Of a stretch of 64,000 nucleotides of DNA, positions 27,520 through 36,937 are shown one piece after another (position 1 is the first letter of the stretch; each line of letters opens with the position of its first letter). Position numbers and translations under genes: made by a program. The notes beneath the pieces were generated by a model. It searched no databases and had not been told where the DNA came from. It saw only the letters and a program-made list of their open reading frames with translations. This stretch comes from Enterobacter cloacae subsp. cloacae ATCC 13047 (GTDB lineage Bacteria > Pseudomonadota > Gammaproteobacteria > Enterobacterales > Enterobacteriaceae): NCBI RefSeq assembly GCF_000025565.1, contig NC_014121.1, positions 1,984,001 through 2,048,000 on the forward strand, written 5' to 3'.

Positions 27520-28710
27520 TCAGGAGCGGGCCTCTTTCAGCAACTGCTGAATGACTTTTTCCTGCTGGTCATAGTTTCCTTCGCCAAAGGAGGTGTAGCG
27601 CAGTTGCCCTTTGGCATCGAAATAGTAGTGCGCGGGCCAGTACTGATTCCCGAAGGTGTTCCAGATCTTATAGTTATTATCCGTGACCACCCGATACGGG
27701 AGCTGCCATTTCGTCACCGCTTTTTGTACCGAGGCGAGCGGTTTTTCCCACGGGTATTCCGGCGTATGCACACCTATTACCACCAGACCCTGCGCCTGGT
27801 ACTTTTTGGCCCAGTCGCGAACGTGCGGGAGCGTATGCTGACAGTTGATGCAGTCCCACGTCCAGAAATCAATCAATACTACCTTCCCCCGCAGAGAGTC
27901 AGACGTGACAGGGTCACCATTAACCCATCCTGTTCCGCCGCTTAAGGAGGGTAACTGGCTGCTGGGCTCGGTCATCACCACCGGCTGAAGCTTCACCGGT
28001 GCCGTTTCGGGTTTCGCCAGCGTCAGGAGCGAATTTTCCAGACGGTCTGCGACCCCGTTGGCGCCTTTCAGAACGGACGTCATCCCGGTGGCGTTAAACG
28101 CAACGGTCGCTAACATCACCACGCCCGCCCCCTTGCGTAACCTTTCCATCAATGCCGATCTGGCACGCAGGGGTGCCATCAGCGCGCGACCACCGATAAC
28201 CAGCAGCCCCAGCATCAGCGCGCATCCGCTGCCGTAAGCGGCCAGCAGTGCCCCCGTGGCAATGGCGGAGTGACCGGCAATATTCAGGCTGAAGATGGCA
28301 CCCAGAATCGGCCCGGCACACGGCGACCAGAGCAACCCGACGGCCAGCCCTGCCAGAAATGCGGAGAGAGTACCGCGCGTCTGTCCGCTGCGTGTGTTGA
28401 GAAGATTACCTGCGCTGACGGCCGGTCCGGCAATACGCTGGGCGAATGTCGGGAAAATAAGAGCCAGTGCGGCTATTGCCAGTACAACCAGTGCGACCCA
28501 GCGCCCTGCTATCGTCGCCTGGGCGATCCAGTTGCTGGCGGCGGTAGCCACCAGTGCCACGAGGGTGAACATTACAATCATCCCCGCGAGCAACGCCAGA
28601 ATATGCCGTCGTTGCCCCTGGAACCCGGCAAACAGCAGTGGAATAACGGGGAGAGTACATGGGCTGAGCAGGCTTATCATCCCGCCCAGAAAAGCGATTA
28701 TCAGAAACAT
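27520..28710 (-). CDS. DipZ-type CcdA-thioredoxin fusion
   Basis: A 396-residue membrane thiol-redox protein. The N-terminal half is a CcdA-like electron-transfer domain with its two active cysteines in SPCTLP (Cys18) and SPCAGP (Cys131). The C-terminal half (about 255-396) is a periplasmic TlpA-like thioredoxin domain with the active site WTWDCINCQH (Cys287, Cys290). It moves reducing equivalents from cytoplasmic thioredoxin to periplasmic substrates. DsbD would be the housekeeping equivalent, so this is accessory. It follows the two-component system on the same strand with a 137-base gap, and is convergent with tam. Confidence 0.88.
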   Translation of the reverse strand: MFLIIAFLGGMISLLSPCTLPVIPLLFAGFQGQRRHILALLAGMIVMFTLVALVATAASNWIAQATIAGRWVALVVLAIAALALIFPTFAQRIAGPAVSAGNLLNTRSGQTRGTLSAFLAGLAVGLLWSPCAGPILGAIFSLNIAGHSAIATGALLAAYGSGCALMLGLLVIGGRALMAPLRARSALMERLRKGAGVVMLATVAFNATGMTSVLKGANGVADRLENSLLTLAKPETAPVKLQPVVMTEPSSQLPSLSGGTGWVNGDPVTSDSLRGKVVLIDFWTWDCINCQHTLPHVRDWAKKYQAQGLVVIGVHTPEYPWEKPLASVQKAVTKWQLPYRVVTDNNYKIWNTFGNQYWPAHYYFDAKGQLRYTSFGEGNYDQQEKVIQQLLKEARS

Positions 28711-28847
28711 AGTGACCTCACATTACAGATGCCCTGCGAAGCTGCAGTGAGGTTATTTCACCGTGTTGATATGTTCAGGATGTGTGCAAATCAGCGCGAA
28801 TTGTCTGTGCGCGTATCATGAAGGCTGTTCGATACAAAACCGTACAA

Positions 28848-30143
28848 TTACCCGCGCGGCAGCGTAATCGAAACGTCCAGCCCACCCTCGGCGTGGTTCG
28901 CCAGATGCAATTTCCCGCCTAACTGCGCAGTCAACTGGGCGGCGATTGCTAGCCCTAATCCGGTGCCCCCGGTGTCGCGGTTTCGTGAGGTTTCCACCCG
29001 ATAAAACGGCTGCAATACCGCCTCCAGTTCGGCGTCCGGTATCCCCGGCCCCCCATCGCGAATAGCGATCGTAACATGATGGGCATCTGAATGAATCGTA
29101 ATGACGGCGTAGTCGCCAAATTTCAGCGCATTATCCAGCAGATTGGTCATCACCCGGCGTAGCGCCTGCGGACGCGTGACCACGGGCAGACGGGCATCGG
29201 TTGCCTGAAGCTGCACGTTTTTCCCGATGTCCTGGTAATCGCTGGCGATGCTGTTTATCCAGGCATTCAACTCCAGCTTGAGCGAGGTCTCTTCCAGAGA
29301 TTCTGATGACCGGGCATACGCTATTCCTTCCCGCACCAGGCGCGTCATATTGTCCAGGTCGTTGAGCAACTTGTCCCGCAGTTCCGGCTGGTCCGCCATT
29401 TCGACGCGTAACTTCATGCGCGTTATCGGGGTCTGAAGGTCGTGCGATACGGAGGCCAGGATCTGCGCACGCTCGCGCAGGTAAGACTGGATACGCGCCT
29501 GCATGGCATTAAAGGCGTGCGCGGCCCGTTGCACCTCGACTGGCCCTGCCTCGGTCATTGGCGAGCTTGCTGCCGGGTCGAGGGAATCCACCGCCCGGGT
29601 AAACTGAGAAAAGGGTCGAATAACCTGACGCACGGCAATCCATGAGCAGAACGCCAGAAGCAGTAGCTGCAACACAAGCACTACAGGCAGCCAGCTGGCG
29701 ACCGGAGGCATTCGGGGGATAAGGTCAATGGTCAGCGGCGAACCATCGCTCAGCGTAAGGTGGGCCTGAATATGGGAAACCGGCCCCGGCACGGCAGTAA
29801 ACGTCAGTGGCCAGGTTGCCGACAGCGCCTCTGTCAGGGTGCGGATGGCATCCTGCGAGCGTTTGTCATGCGGTGCAGGCCCCGGTTCGCCGGTGCCCAG
29901 AATGTAGCGATAGTTCCCCCGCGCCAGTCGTTCCAGCCAGGCTGGACGCTCCTTTGCGGGAAGCCGGTCGAGGATGGCCACACTGGTGGAAACGTCATAT
30001 TCCAGGTTGCCGAGCATCACCGTGCGGGCGCTGCGCATTCGCTCAAGCATGACCAGCGTGAGGCTGAGCGCGTTGGCCAGCAGGAGCCCCAGCATCACGA
30101 TGATCAGCAGTCGCGTCAGTAACGAGCGTGGCCAGATCCTCAT
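28848..30143 (-). CDS. EnvZ-like sensor histidine kinase
   Basis: A 431-residue sensor kinase with TM1 at about 10-33, a periplasmic domain of about 115 residues and TM2 at about 150-172. A HAMP region (IRPFSQFTRAVDSL) follows, then an EnvZ-type H-box ASVSHDLQTPITRMKLR with His234, N-box NLLDNALKFGD and G-boxes DGGPGIP and GGTGLGLAIAAQL. The start overlaps the regulator's stop by four bases (ATGA), so the two are translated together. No close relative of known signal is recognised; the neighbourhood (DipZ, periplasmic hydrolase) points to an envelope or redox cue. Confidence 0.87.
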   Translation of the reverse strand: MRIWPRSLLTRLLIIVMLGLLLANALSLTLVMLERMRSARTVMLGNLEYDVSTSVAILDRLPAKERPAWLERLARGNYRYILGTGEPGPAPHDKRSQDAIRTLTEALSATWPLTFTAVPGPVSHIQAHLTLSDGSPLTIDLIPRMPPVASWLPVVLVLQLLLLAFCSWIAVRQVIRPFSQFTRAVDSLDPAASSPMTEAGPVEVQRAAHAFNAMQARIQSYLRERAQILASVSHDLQTPITRMKLRVEMADQPELRDKLLNDLDNMTRLVREGIAYARSSESLEETSLKLELNAWINSIASDYQDIGKNVQLQATDARLPVVTRPQALRRVMTNLLDNALKFGDYAVITIHSDAHHVTIAIRDGGPGIPDAELEAVLQPFYRVETSRNRDTGGTGLGLAIAAQLTAQLGGKLHLANHAEGGLDVSITLPRG

Positions 30144-30880
30144 TCATTGGCCTCTTTGATGATCACCGGCATGGTAAAAACGTACCCTTCGCTGCGAACG
30201 GTCTTGATGTAGGCCGGCGTGCGGGCATCTTCATTCAGCCGCTGACGAACCCGGCTGACCAGAAGGTCAATCGAGCGCTCAAAGAGTTCAGCATCTCGCC
30301 CCTGGGTCAGGTTAAGCAACTGATCGCGGCTCAGCACACGCTGAGGATGGTCAAGGAACACGCGCAGAAGTCGGTATTCCGCCCCGCTGAGTGCCACAAT
30401 CATCCCCTCGCTGTCGATCAGGTGACGAGCAACGGTGTCCAGTTGCCAGTCGCCGAACATCACCAGGCGCCCGGCCTCGGTCACCTGCAGATTGGGTGGC
30501 ATGGTACGAAAACGGCGCAAAATGGCTTTGATACGCGCCAGCAGTTCGCGCGCAACAAAGGGCTTCACGACATAGTCATCGGCCCCCATTTCCAGCCCCA
30601 GGATCCGGTCTGTCTCTTCGTTGCGCGCGGTCAGCATCAGGATCGGCAGATCTTTATGTTTACCGCTGCGCAGTCCCCGGCAGAGCGTTAATCCGTCATC
30701 GCCTGGCATCATCACGTCCAGCACCACCAGATCGACATGCTGTTTATCTAGCACGGCCCGCATCTCTTTGCCGTTTGCCGCGTCAGACGCGCGATAGCCC
30801 GACTTGACGAGATAGTCGACAATCAATTCACGAATATCCCTGTCGTCATCGACGACAAGGATATGATCAATATGCTCCAC
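30140..30880 (-). CDS. OmpR-family response regulator
   Basis: A 246-residue response regulator. The receiver domain opens with HILVVDDDRDIRELIVDYLVKSG, and the phosphorylation site is DLVVLDVMMPGDDG (about Asp55). The DNA-binding domain has ALSGAEYRLLRVFLDHPQRVLSRDQL and ERSIDLLVSRVRQRLNED. I prefer GTG 30880 because AGGAG is seven bases upstream; the longer ATG start adds 16 residues that do not belong to the fold. It is paired with the adjacent EnvZ-like kinase. Candidate targets are dipZ and the upstream hydrolase. Confidence 0.86.
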   Translation of the reverse strand: MEHIDHILVVDDDRDIRELIVDYLVKSGYRASDAANGKEMRAVLDKQHVDLVVLDVMMPGDDGLTLCRGLRSGKHKDLPILMLTARNEETDRILGLEMGADDYVVKPFVARELLARIKAILRRFRTMPPNLQVTEAGRLVMFGDWQLDTVARHLIDSEGMIVALSGAEYRLLRVFLDHPQRVLSRDQLLNLTQGRDAELFERSIDLLVSRVRQRLNEDARTPAYIKTVRSEGYVFTMPVIIKEANE

Positions 30881-30924
30881 CGGGATCTCCTGACTGAGGG
30901 GTAACGTATTGAAAATAGCACATA

Positions 30925-31920
30925 TCACAGCTTATCCGCGTCGATAACCGCCTTGACGAAATCCTGCGGATCTTCCTGCGGCGGGTTGTGCCCCACGGTG
31001 GCCCCAAAGGTGCGGTGTTCATATTTACCGGTGAATTTACCGGCATAGGCTTGCGGCGCAGGATGTGGCGCCCCGTTGTTGCCGCCTTCGATGGTGATTG
31101 TCGGAACGGTGATATTTGGCAATGTCGCCAGCTTCTGCTCATAGCTGTCGTATTTACGCTCGCCTTTTTCAAGCCCTAAACGCCAGCGATAGTTGCTGAG
31201 CGTAACCGCGACGTGATCGGGGTTATCCAGGGATTTTGCGCTGGCGTTAAAGGTTGCATCGGAAAACTTCCAGTCTGGTGAGGCCTGAGACCAGATCAGA
31301 CGGGCGAAGTCATGGGTATTCTTGGCATAGCCTTCGGCACCGCGTTCTGTTGCGAAATAGAACTGATACCACCACTGCTGCTCTGCTTTTGGCGGCAGCG
31401 GCTGTTTACCAATCTGCTGGCTGCTGATGAGATAGCCACTTACCGAAACAAGGGATTTGACGCGTTCAGGCCACAGCGCCGCGACAATGTCCGCCGTACG
31501 GGCGCCCCAGTCATATCCCGCAAAAACAGCCTGCTTAATGTTGAGGGCATCCATCAGGTTAACGATATCTTTCGCCATGGCCGAAGGCTGGCCGTTACGC
31601 GGCGTGCTTGCTGACAGGAAGCGCGTGGTGCCGTAGCCGCGCAGCGAAGGCACAATGACCCGGTAGCCTTTTGCCGCCAGCGCGGGTGCGACTTCGGCAT
31701 AGCTGTGAATATCGTAGGGCCAGCCATGTAACAGAATCACCGGCTGTCCCTCTTTTGGTCCGATATCGACATAGCCGATATTCAGATCGCCAGCGTTAAT
31801 TTGCTGAGGGTGATCGAAGGCTGCGGCAACATCTTTGCCGGTGACTTCGGCCTGACAGGACATGACGGTGCCAAGAGAAACGGTTAACGCCAGGGTTGAA
31901 TACGCGAGTTTGCTGAACAT
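30925..31920 (-). CDS. Exported alpha/beta-hydrolase, epoxide-hydrolase-like
   Basis: A 331-residue alpha/beta-hydrolase with an N-terminal export signal (MFSKLAYSTLALTVSLGTVM, ending near CQA). The oxyanion region is LLHGWPYD, the nucleophile elbow is AGYDWGAR with an Asp (Asp137) instead of Ser, and the C-terminal His lies in GATVGHNPPQEDP. An Asp nucleophile points to the epoxide hydrolase/haloalkane dehalogenase branch rather than esterases. The start at 31920 follows GGAG. It lies 45 bases upstream of the response-regulator gene in the same direction, so it may be co-transcribed with it. Confidence 0.8.
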   Translation of the reverse strand: MFSKLAYSTLALTVSLGTVMSCQAEVTGKDVAAAFDHPQQINAGDLNIGYVDIGPKEGQPVILLHGWPYDIHSYAEVAPALAAKGYRVIVPSLRGYGTTRFLSASTPRNGQPSAMAKDIVNLMDALNIKQAVFAGYDWGARTADIVAALWPERVKSLVSVSGYLISSQQIGKQPLPPKAEQQWWYQFYFATERGAEGYAKNTHDFARLIWSQASPDWKFSDATFNASAKSLDNPDHVAVTLSNYRWRLGLEKGERKYDSYEQKLATLPNITVPTITIEGGNNGAPHPAPQAYAGKFTGKYEHRTFGATVGHNPPQEDPQDFVKAVIDADKL

Positions 31921-32065
31921 GTTGGTATCTCCGGTTAAGAACAGTTGACGGGGATATAACAACACGCGTTTGTATAGCGGATATGTGCGAAAGGGGGTTT
32001 ATTGCAATCCTGTGTATGTATCCGGTACGCAGATACAGTGTGATACAAACACAGGTGATTCAGGC

Positions 32066-32506
32066 TTACAGCGAGAGGCGGTAGCGTACGTAATCGTCTG
32101 CTTCACCGTATTTGTCATAGAGTTTACGCGCCGGGTTTTTCTCCCGGGTGACCCAATACAGTTTCGACCACCCTTCGCGCTTGCCTTCGGCTATCAGGGC
32201 ATCAATGAGCGCCTTCCCGGCCCCCGCACCACGCTCGGTGGCATCGACAAACAGATCTTCCAGGTAGCAAACCGGGGCCGTTGACCAGGTGCCTTCGTGG
32301 AGAATGCACATCGCGAAACCGATAACCTTTTCATCTTTCTCTACCACGCGGCAGAACATCGGTGAATGCGCTGAGAGCGCCCTTTCCCATGTCGATGCGG
32401 TAACCGATTCATCAAGAAAGCAGTCATAAAAATGGGTATACCCGTCCCATAGCGGTCGCCACTGGGCGTAATCGTCTGCGCTTAAAGGTCTTACCGTGAC
32501 AGCCAT
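32066..32506 (-). CDS. GNAT-family N-acetyltransferase
   Basis: A 146-residue GNAT with the acetyl-CoA loop region CYLEDLFVDATERGAGAGKALIDALIAEGKREGW, matching the R/Q-x-x-G-x-G/A motif, and a C-terminal YWVTREKNPARKLYDKYG helix typical of the spermidine/thialysine-like branch. It is the downstream member of a two-GNAT pair, 12 bases from its partner. The substrate is unknown. Confidence 0.8.
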   Translation of the reverse strand: MAVTVRPLSADDYAQWRPLWDGYTHFYDCFLDESVTASTWERALSAHSPMFCRVVEKDEKVIGFAMCILHEGTWSTAPVCYLEDLFVDATERGAGAGKALIDALIAEGKREGWSKLYWVTREKNPARKLYDKYGEADDYVRYRLSL

Positions 32507-32518
32507 GCGTTCCTCACA

Positions 32519-32989
32519 TTACAAGTTGATCGCCATTTCAAAACAGCGTAAATCAGCGCCCGCCATGCGCGAGTGATGATACTTTTCGCTCAGCGTGACA
32601 AACCCCAGCTTCTGGTAAAACGACCGGGCGTTAGGCGTTGCATCGAGCGTCAGGCGGGTTAACCCCCGGCTATGTGCCTCCTGTTTGAGCGCCTCGATAA
32701 TCCGGGTCGCCATGCCTTTTCCGGATGCCGCCGGCAAGGTGAATATCGCCTCCAGACAGTGGGTATCCAGATCAAGATAGCCAGTTGCCGCAATGTCGCC
32801 CTTTTCATCTTCCACCACGTAAAAAGGGTATTCAATGACCATTTGCCGGTAATGCTCCGGCATGTCGTCGGGCGTCCAGCGCGCAATGACGTCCGCGTCG
32901 TAACTGGTTTTACAGCCGTGACGAATCGCCTGCTTGCGAATATTCCAGAGTATTTCAGCTTCCTGCGGATGTGCTTTTCGTAACGTCAT
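32519..32989 (-). CDS. GNAT-family N-acetyltransferase
   Basis: A 156-residue GNAT. The CoA-binding core is CLEAIFTLPAASGKGMATRIIEALKQEA, and the terminal motif is LTLDATPNARSFYQKLGFVTLSEKYHH. It is upstream of a second GNAT in the same direction (12 bases), suggesting a small operon, possibly with the membrane-protein gene nine bases further upstream. The substrate cannot be inferred. Confidence 0.8.
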   Translation of the reverse strand: MTLRKAHPQEAEILWNIRKQAIRHGCKTSYDADVIARWTPDDMPEHYRQMVIEYPFYVVEDEKGDIAATGYLDLDTHCLEAIFTLPAASGKGMATRIIEALKQEAHSRGLTRLTLDATPNARSFYQKLGFVTLSEKYHHSRMAGADLRCFEMAINL

Positions 32990-32998
32990 ATCACCTCT

Positions 32999-33586
32999 TT
33001 AATGGCTTTTTAACCGGATTTCATGTGCAACTCTGGCAAGACGCTGAGTGCGACAATAGAGGGTAAACAGCACAAAGCCGCTGCTATTCATTACCATCCG
33101 ACAAAGTATCAGCGCGAAGGATGCGGTGACCAGTGGCCAAAGGTTTCCGCTATGAGAAAACAGAAGATGCAGAACCTGAACGAGAGTTATGACCAGCAGA
33201 ATGATGAACACTGCCATAAACCCCAACAATCCTGACGTTACCCCTCGGGCCAGAAGCACGCTGATAACAATGAGCGCGCCTGTCATTATTAATGATGGTG
33301 CGAAAAAGCTCAGTGCATGGTGTAAAGGTGACAAACCCTGCAACGCGCTGAGAAAAGGCAGAAGGTTTAACGCAAACGCCACTAAAAAAAGAGGTAACAG
33401 CGCCGCTACCGGGTAAGGATTTTGACGCGGAAGCTCGCTGAGGGGGCGAGAAAAATACCCTTCCAGCTCGGGGGTGGAATGATTCAAAACACGGGTATCA
33501 CGACGAGCAATGGCCTCCTCTATCTCTTTGCCATGCTGCAGGAGATCCTGGAAAACACGTCCGGTTAAAAGAGACCACAAGCGCAT
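32999..33586 (-). CDS. Hypothetical inner-membrane protein
   Basis: A 195-residue protein I do not recognise. It has a soluble N-terminal section of about 55 residues with mixed charges (HGKEIEEAIARRDTRVLNHSTPE). Four hydrophobic segments follow at about 62-80, 92-114, 118-140 and 150-172, with a basic C-terminus. The start at ATG 33586 has only a weak GGCGA ahead of it; an upstream GTG at 33643 is an alternative. The stop lies nine bases before the GNAT at 32989, so the three genes may form one transcript. Confidence 0.6.
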   Translation of the reverse strand: MRLWSLLTGRVFQDLLQHGKEIEEAIARRDTRVLNHSTPELEGYFSRPLSELPRQNPYPVAALLPLFLVAFALNLLPFLSALQGLSPLHHALSFFAPSLIMTGALIVISVLLARGVTSGLLGFMAVFIILLVITLVQVLHLLFSHSGNLWPLVTASFALILCRMVMNSSGFVLFTLYCRTQRLARVAHEIRLKSH

Positions 33587-33720
33587 TAAAATTTCGCCAT
33601 TGAAGAAATGATGCCTATTTTTGGTAGGGTATAAACTCAGCACGCCTCAACTGAATGTGATAGAGATGAAAATACCAGAACGCAAACAAAATCATAACGC
33701 TTAAATATGGAGATCTGCGG

Positions 33721-34269
33721 ATGACGATACCGACGCTCACGACAGAACGCTTGCTGCTAAAACCGCTGGTTGCCGAAGATGCCGTTCAGATACAAAAGCG
33801 CTATCCGCGCTGGGAGATCGTCCGCTATCTGGTCTCTTCCGTGCCCTGGCCCTACCCGGATAACGGCGCGGAAAACTATGTCAACAACGTGGCGCTGCCG
33901 GATATGGCGAAAGGGATTGCCTGGTTCTGGAGCATCCGCCGTCGTGAAGCGCCGGACGAACTGATGGGGGTTATCTGCCTGTACGATGTGGAAGATAACA
34001 ACCGCGGGTTTTGGCTGGCGCCGGAGTTTCAGGGAAAGGGATATATGCGCGAAGCCAGCATTGCGGCAACGGATTACTGGTTTAACACGCTGAACAAACC
34101 CGTATTGCGCGCGCCGAAGGCGGCCGCCAATAGCCGCTCCCGTCGTATTTCAGACAGTAGCGGCATGCGGCTTATCAGAACGGAAAAGAAAGCGTACGTC
34201 AGCGGTATGCTCGATTCTGAGCTGTGGGAAATCACCCGGGACGAGTGGAACGCCCGTCAGGTCAGCTGA
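33721..34269 (+). CDS. GNAT-family N-acetyltransferase, RimJ/RimL-like
   Basis: A 182-residue GNAT of the RimJ/RimL (Acetyltransf_3) type. It opens with the family start LTTERLLLKPLVAEDA, and the core strand is NRGFWLAPEFQGKGYMREASIAATDYWFN. The C-terminal SRRISDSSGMRLIRTEKK segment corresponds to the usual N-x-x-S-x-R/x-x-x-K-x-G-F/M motif. Its 3' end overlaps the convergent bestrophin gene by 13 bases. The substrate is unknown. Confidence 0.82.
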   Translation: MTIPTLTTERLLLKPLVAEDAVQIQKRYPRWEIVRYLVSSVPWPYPDNGAENYVNNVALPDMAKGIAWFWSIRRREAPDELMGVICLYDVEDNNRGFWLAPEFQGKGYMREASIAATDYWFNTLNKPVLRAPKAAANSRSRRISDSSGMRLIRTEKKAYVSGMLDSELWEITRDEWNARQVS

Positions 34270-35171
34270 TAATACTTATCCGGCATCAGCCTTTCCGGAA
34301 TGTTCTCTTCATCGTTCATCTGCAGCAGATCGCGTTCCATCATGTTGCAGATGGCGTCCAGCGGCAGGTCGTTGTCTTCGGTACCAAACGGATCTTCCAG
34401 CTCTTCTGCCAGCGTATCCAGCGAAATAAAGGTATACGAAATCAGCGCAGAGACAAACGGCGTCATGTAGTGCAGGTCAACAACCAGCGCGAACGGCAGC
34501 ATGATGCAGAACAGATAGACCGTACGGTGCAGGATAAGCGTATAAGCAAATGGCACGGGCGTGGTGGCGATGCGCTCGCAGCCTGACAGGACAATCGACA
34601 TATCGTTGAGACGGTTGTTCAGGCTGTGGAACAGAATATCGGAGAGGTCTCCATTACGGCGTCTGACGGCCAGCCATTCACCCATGATCAGCAGAATACG
34701 GTTCGCCGGGGAATTGGCGGCCATGACGTTGCGTAAATCCTCCGCAGCCAGATAGCGCGCCAGTTGCCCTTCCCCCTTTTCACGACGCAGGGTCATGCGC
34801 AGACAATGGGCAAAGGCGATCTGCAGGCGGACGAACTGACCCAGATGTTTATCATCCGGCAAGGTGTTTTTAACCTCGCGAAATAACGAGCGTGCCGCTA
34901 TCATCAGTTGCCCCCACAGCTGGCGAGCCTCAACGTAGCGTGAATAGCAGGCGTTGTTTCTGAACCCCAGAAAGATAGCGATGGCCACACCCAGGATGCT
35001 GAACGGCGCAACGGTAAATTTGATGCCCAGCGAGGTATACCACGGCAGCATCAGAATAACGGCGATGGATAGCAGGAAGTTAAGTAACAACCGGGTATAG
35101 ATTTTAGGAAGTACCGAACCGTGCCAGACGAAAATCAGTTGTAGCCAGTGCTGTTTGGGACGAACAATCAT
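34257..35171 (-). CDS. yneE: Bestrophin-family membrane protein (YneE)
   Basis: A 304-residue bestrophin-like (UPF0187) protein, homologous to ion channels. Signature segments are RNNACYSRYVEARQLWGQLMIAARSL after the first membrane helices, and the C-terminal DLHYMTPFVSALISYTFISLDTLAEELEDPFGTEDNDLPLD, a regular feature of bacterial bestrophins. It probably forms a pentameric cation or anion channel in the inner membrane. Its position next to uxaB matches E. coli yneE. Confidence 0.9.
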   Translation of the reverse strand: MIVRPKQHWLQLIFVWHGSVLPKIYTRLLLNFLLSIAVILMLPWYTSLGIKFTVAPFSILGVAIAIFLGFRNNACYSRYVEARQLWGQLMIAARSLFREVKNTLPDDKHLGQFVRLQIAFAHCLRMTLRREKGEGQLARYLAAEDLRNVMAANSPANRILLIMGEWLAVRRRNGDLSDILFHSLNNRLNDMSIVLSGCERIATTPVPFAYTLILHRTVYLFCIMLPFALVVDLHYMTPFVSALISYTFISLDTLAEELEDPFGTEDNDLPLDAICNMMERDLLQMNDEENIPERLMPDKYYQLT

Positions 35172-35341
35172 AGTCAGCTTCAGGAAAGGAAAGAGCCGCG
35201 TTATTAAACGTGATCCCTGTCACGGTTGCAAGCTTGTTAATAACAGATTGCATTTTATCACCTGATAAGCAATAAACCGCACGGTGCTACAGCCTGTTTT
35301 ACATAAACGAGTCCATAGTATGTTGTAACTAATGAGATATA

Positions 35342-35363
35342 AAATACCCGGACGAAGCCGGGC
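35342..35363 (-). terminator. Rho-independent terminator after uxaB
   Basis: Read on the minus strand, CCCGG-CTTCGT-CCGGG is followed by TATTTTATAT. The stem pairs CCGGG (35358-35362) with CCCGG (35347-35351) around a UUCG-like loop, six bases beyond the uxaB stop codon. The U-rich tail is on the correct side for uxaB. Confidence 0.8.
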
Positions 35364-35368
35364 ATGGG

Positions 35369-36820
35369 TTAACAAAGCGGTTTTACTGCGGCCCGCATCC
35401 CCTGTTGCAGAATCGCGTCGAGATCGCGCGAAACCTGACCGACAAGACCCTCTACCTGAGTTAAATCCTGCTCCCAGTGCTCAGTAACGCTTAAAACGGA
35501 GGCGACCAACTCGCGGGTGGTGATCTGTTTATCGTGATGCTGCGCCCACAGCTGTTGGTAACGAGCAAGCCAGTGCACGTCATCCTGCACCGGATAGTTC
35601 TCCCCGTTACGCTCTGCACGGTAGAACGCGATCAGTGCGGCCAGCGCGAACGTCAGGCGAGCGGGCAACGTGCCAGATGCCCTCACCCCCGCCAACAGCT
35701 GCGGCAGAATGCGCGTGCGATACTTGGTCATGCCGTTAAGGGCAATCGACAGCAGCTGATGCTTGATATACGGATTGCGGAAACGACCCGTAACGGCGCT
35801 GGCGAAAGACGCCAGTTCATCACGCGGCAAATCCAGGACCGGAATAATTTCCTCATAGATCGCTTTTTCGATGAACGCGCATATGTCGGCATCATTCATC
35901 GCCTCGCCCACCGTATCCAGCCCCGCCTGGAACGCCACCGGCACCAGCGCTGTGTGCGCGCCGTTGAGAATCGCCACTTTGCGCTCCTTGTACGGCTTAA
36001 TGTCATCCACAATCCGCACGTTTAGCGGGAATTTGTCCAGACGCAGTTCGCTGGCCAGGGATTCAGGCCCCTGAATAACAAACAGGTAGAAATGTTCAGC
36101 GGTATCCAGGAACGCATCGTGATAGCCAAGCCCGGCTTCCAGCGTCGCCGCTTCGTCGCGCGGATACCCCGTTACAATGCGGTCAACTAACGTGGAGCAG
36201 AAGCTGTTATGCGCATTCAGCCACTGAATAAATTCCGCTGGCAGTGCCCATGCCTGTGCATAGCGCAGCACCAGTTCGCGCAGCGCTTCGCCGTTATAGT
36301 CTATTAGCTCGCACGGAATGATGATCCAGCCTTTGTCCGCTGCGCCGTTAAAATGGCTGAAGCGCTCAAACAGCAGCCGCGTAAGCTTCGCTGGATAGCT
36401 CACCGCTGGCGCATCTTCGAAACGATCGCCCGCGTGCCAGCTAATCCCCGCCTCGGTGGTGTTGGAGAAGACAAAACGCATCTCCGGATTGTGCGCCAGT
36501 TTCAGAAATTCATCGTACTGGCTGTAGACGCTGATCTCCCGATTCACCGAGCGGATAAGACGCGCTTCGCTGACCGCCTCGCCCTGCTCATTCAGACCAC
36601 GAATGATCGTGGTATACAGGCCATCCTGAGTGCTTAATGACGGCGGGAAGTCGCTTTGAATTGGGCGTACGACCACGACGCCGGCATTGAGATCGGTATG
36701 TTCGTTTAACAGGTCGATTTGCCAGTCGACAAACGCACGCAGGAAATTGCCCTCGCCAAACTGAATGATTCGTTCGGGGTAGAGAGCACCGGGGAAATCA
36801 CGACGGTTAAGTGTGTTCAC
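35369..36820 (-). CDS. uxaB: Tagaturonate reductase (altronate oxidoreductase) UxaB
   Basis: A 483-residue NAD-dependent mannitol-dehydrogenase-family enzyme reducing D-tagaturonate to D-altronate in galacturonate catabolism. It matches E. coli UxaB nearly throughout, from [33 protein letters not shown] to [10 protein letters not shown]. The catalytic segment [20 protein letters not shown] contains the family's conserved Lys/Asn/His. An ExuR-like inverted repeat lies 41 bases upstream of the start. Confidence 0.96.
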   Translation of the reverse strand: MNTLNRRDFPGALYPERIIQFGEGNFLRAFVDWQIDLLNEHTDLNAGVVVVRPIQSDFPPSLSTQDGLYTTIIRGLNEQGEAVSEARLIRSVNREISVYSQYDEFLKLAHNPEMRFVFSNTTEAGISWHAGDRFEDAPAVSYPAKLTRLLFERFSHFNGAADKGWIIIPCELIDYNGEALRELVLRYAQAWALPAEFIQWLNAHNSFCSTLVDRIVTGYPRDEAATLEAGLGYHDAFLDTAEHFYLFVIQGPESLASELRLDKFPLNVRIVDDIKPYKERKVAILNGAHTALVPVAFQAGLDTVGEAMNDADICAFIEKAIYEEIIPVLDLPRDELASFASAVTGRFRNPYIKHQLLSIALNGMTKYRTRILPQLLAGVRASGTLPARLTFALAALIAFYRAERNGENYPVQDDVHWLARYQQLWAQHHDKQITTRELVASVLSVTEHWEQDLTQVEGLVGQVSRDLDAILQQGMRAAVKPLC

Positions 36821-36860
36821 AATGGGGTCCTTTTATGATTAGTCGTACAACCTTATTAAA

Positions 36861-36880
36861 TTGGTATGATAACTTACCAA
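36861..36880. promoter_or_regulatory. Putative ExuR/UxuR operator upstream of uxaB
   Basis: TTGGTA (36861-36866) and TACCAA (36875-36880) form an inverted repeat with an 8-base spacer, preceded by AAA and followed by AA. The arms match the TTGGTA/TACCAA half-sites I associate with the GntR-family hexuronate repressors. In E. coli uxaB is an ExuR target. The spacer is longer than the compact consensus I remember, so this remains a candidate. Confidence 0.5.
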
Positions 36881-36937
36881 AGGTTTTCGACCAGAACCCC
36901 GCTTTTGATCAATTCATCACGTCATTGAGGGAAATAA

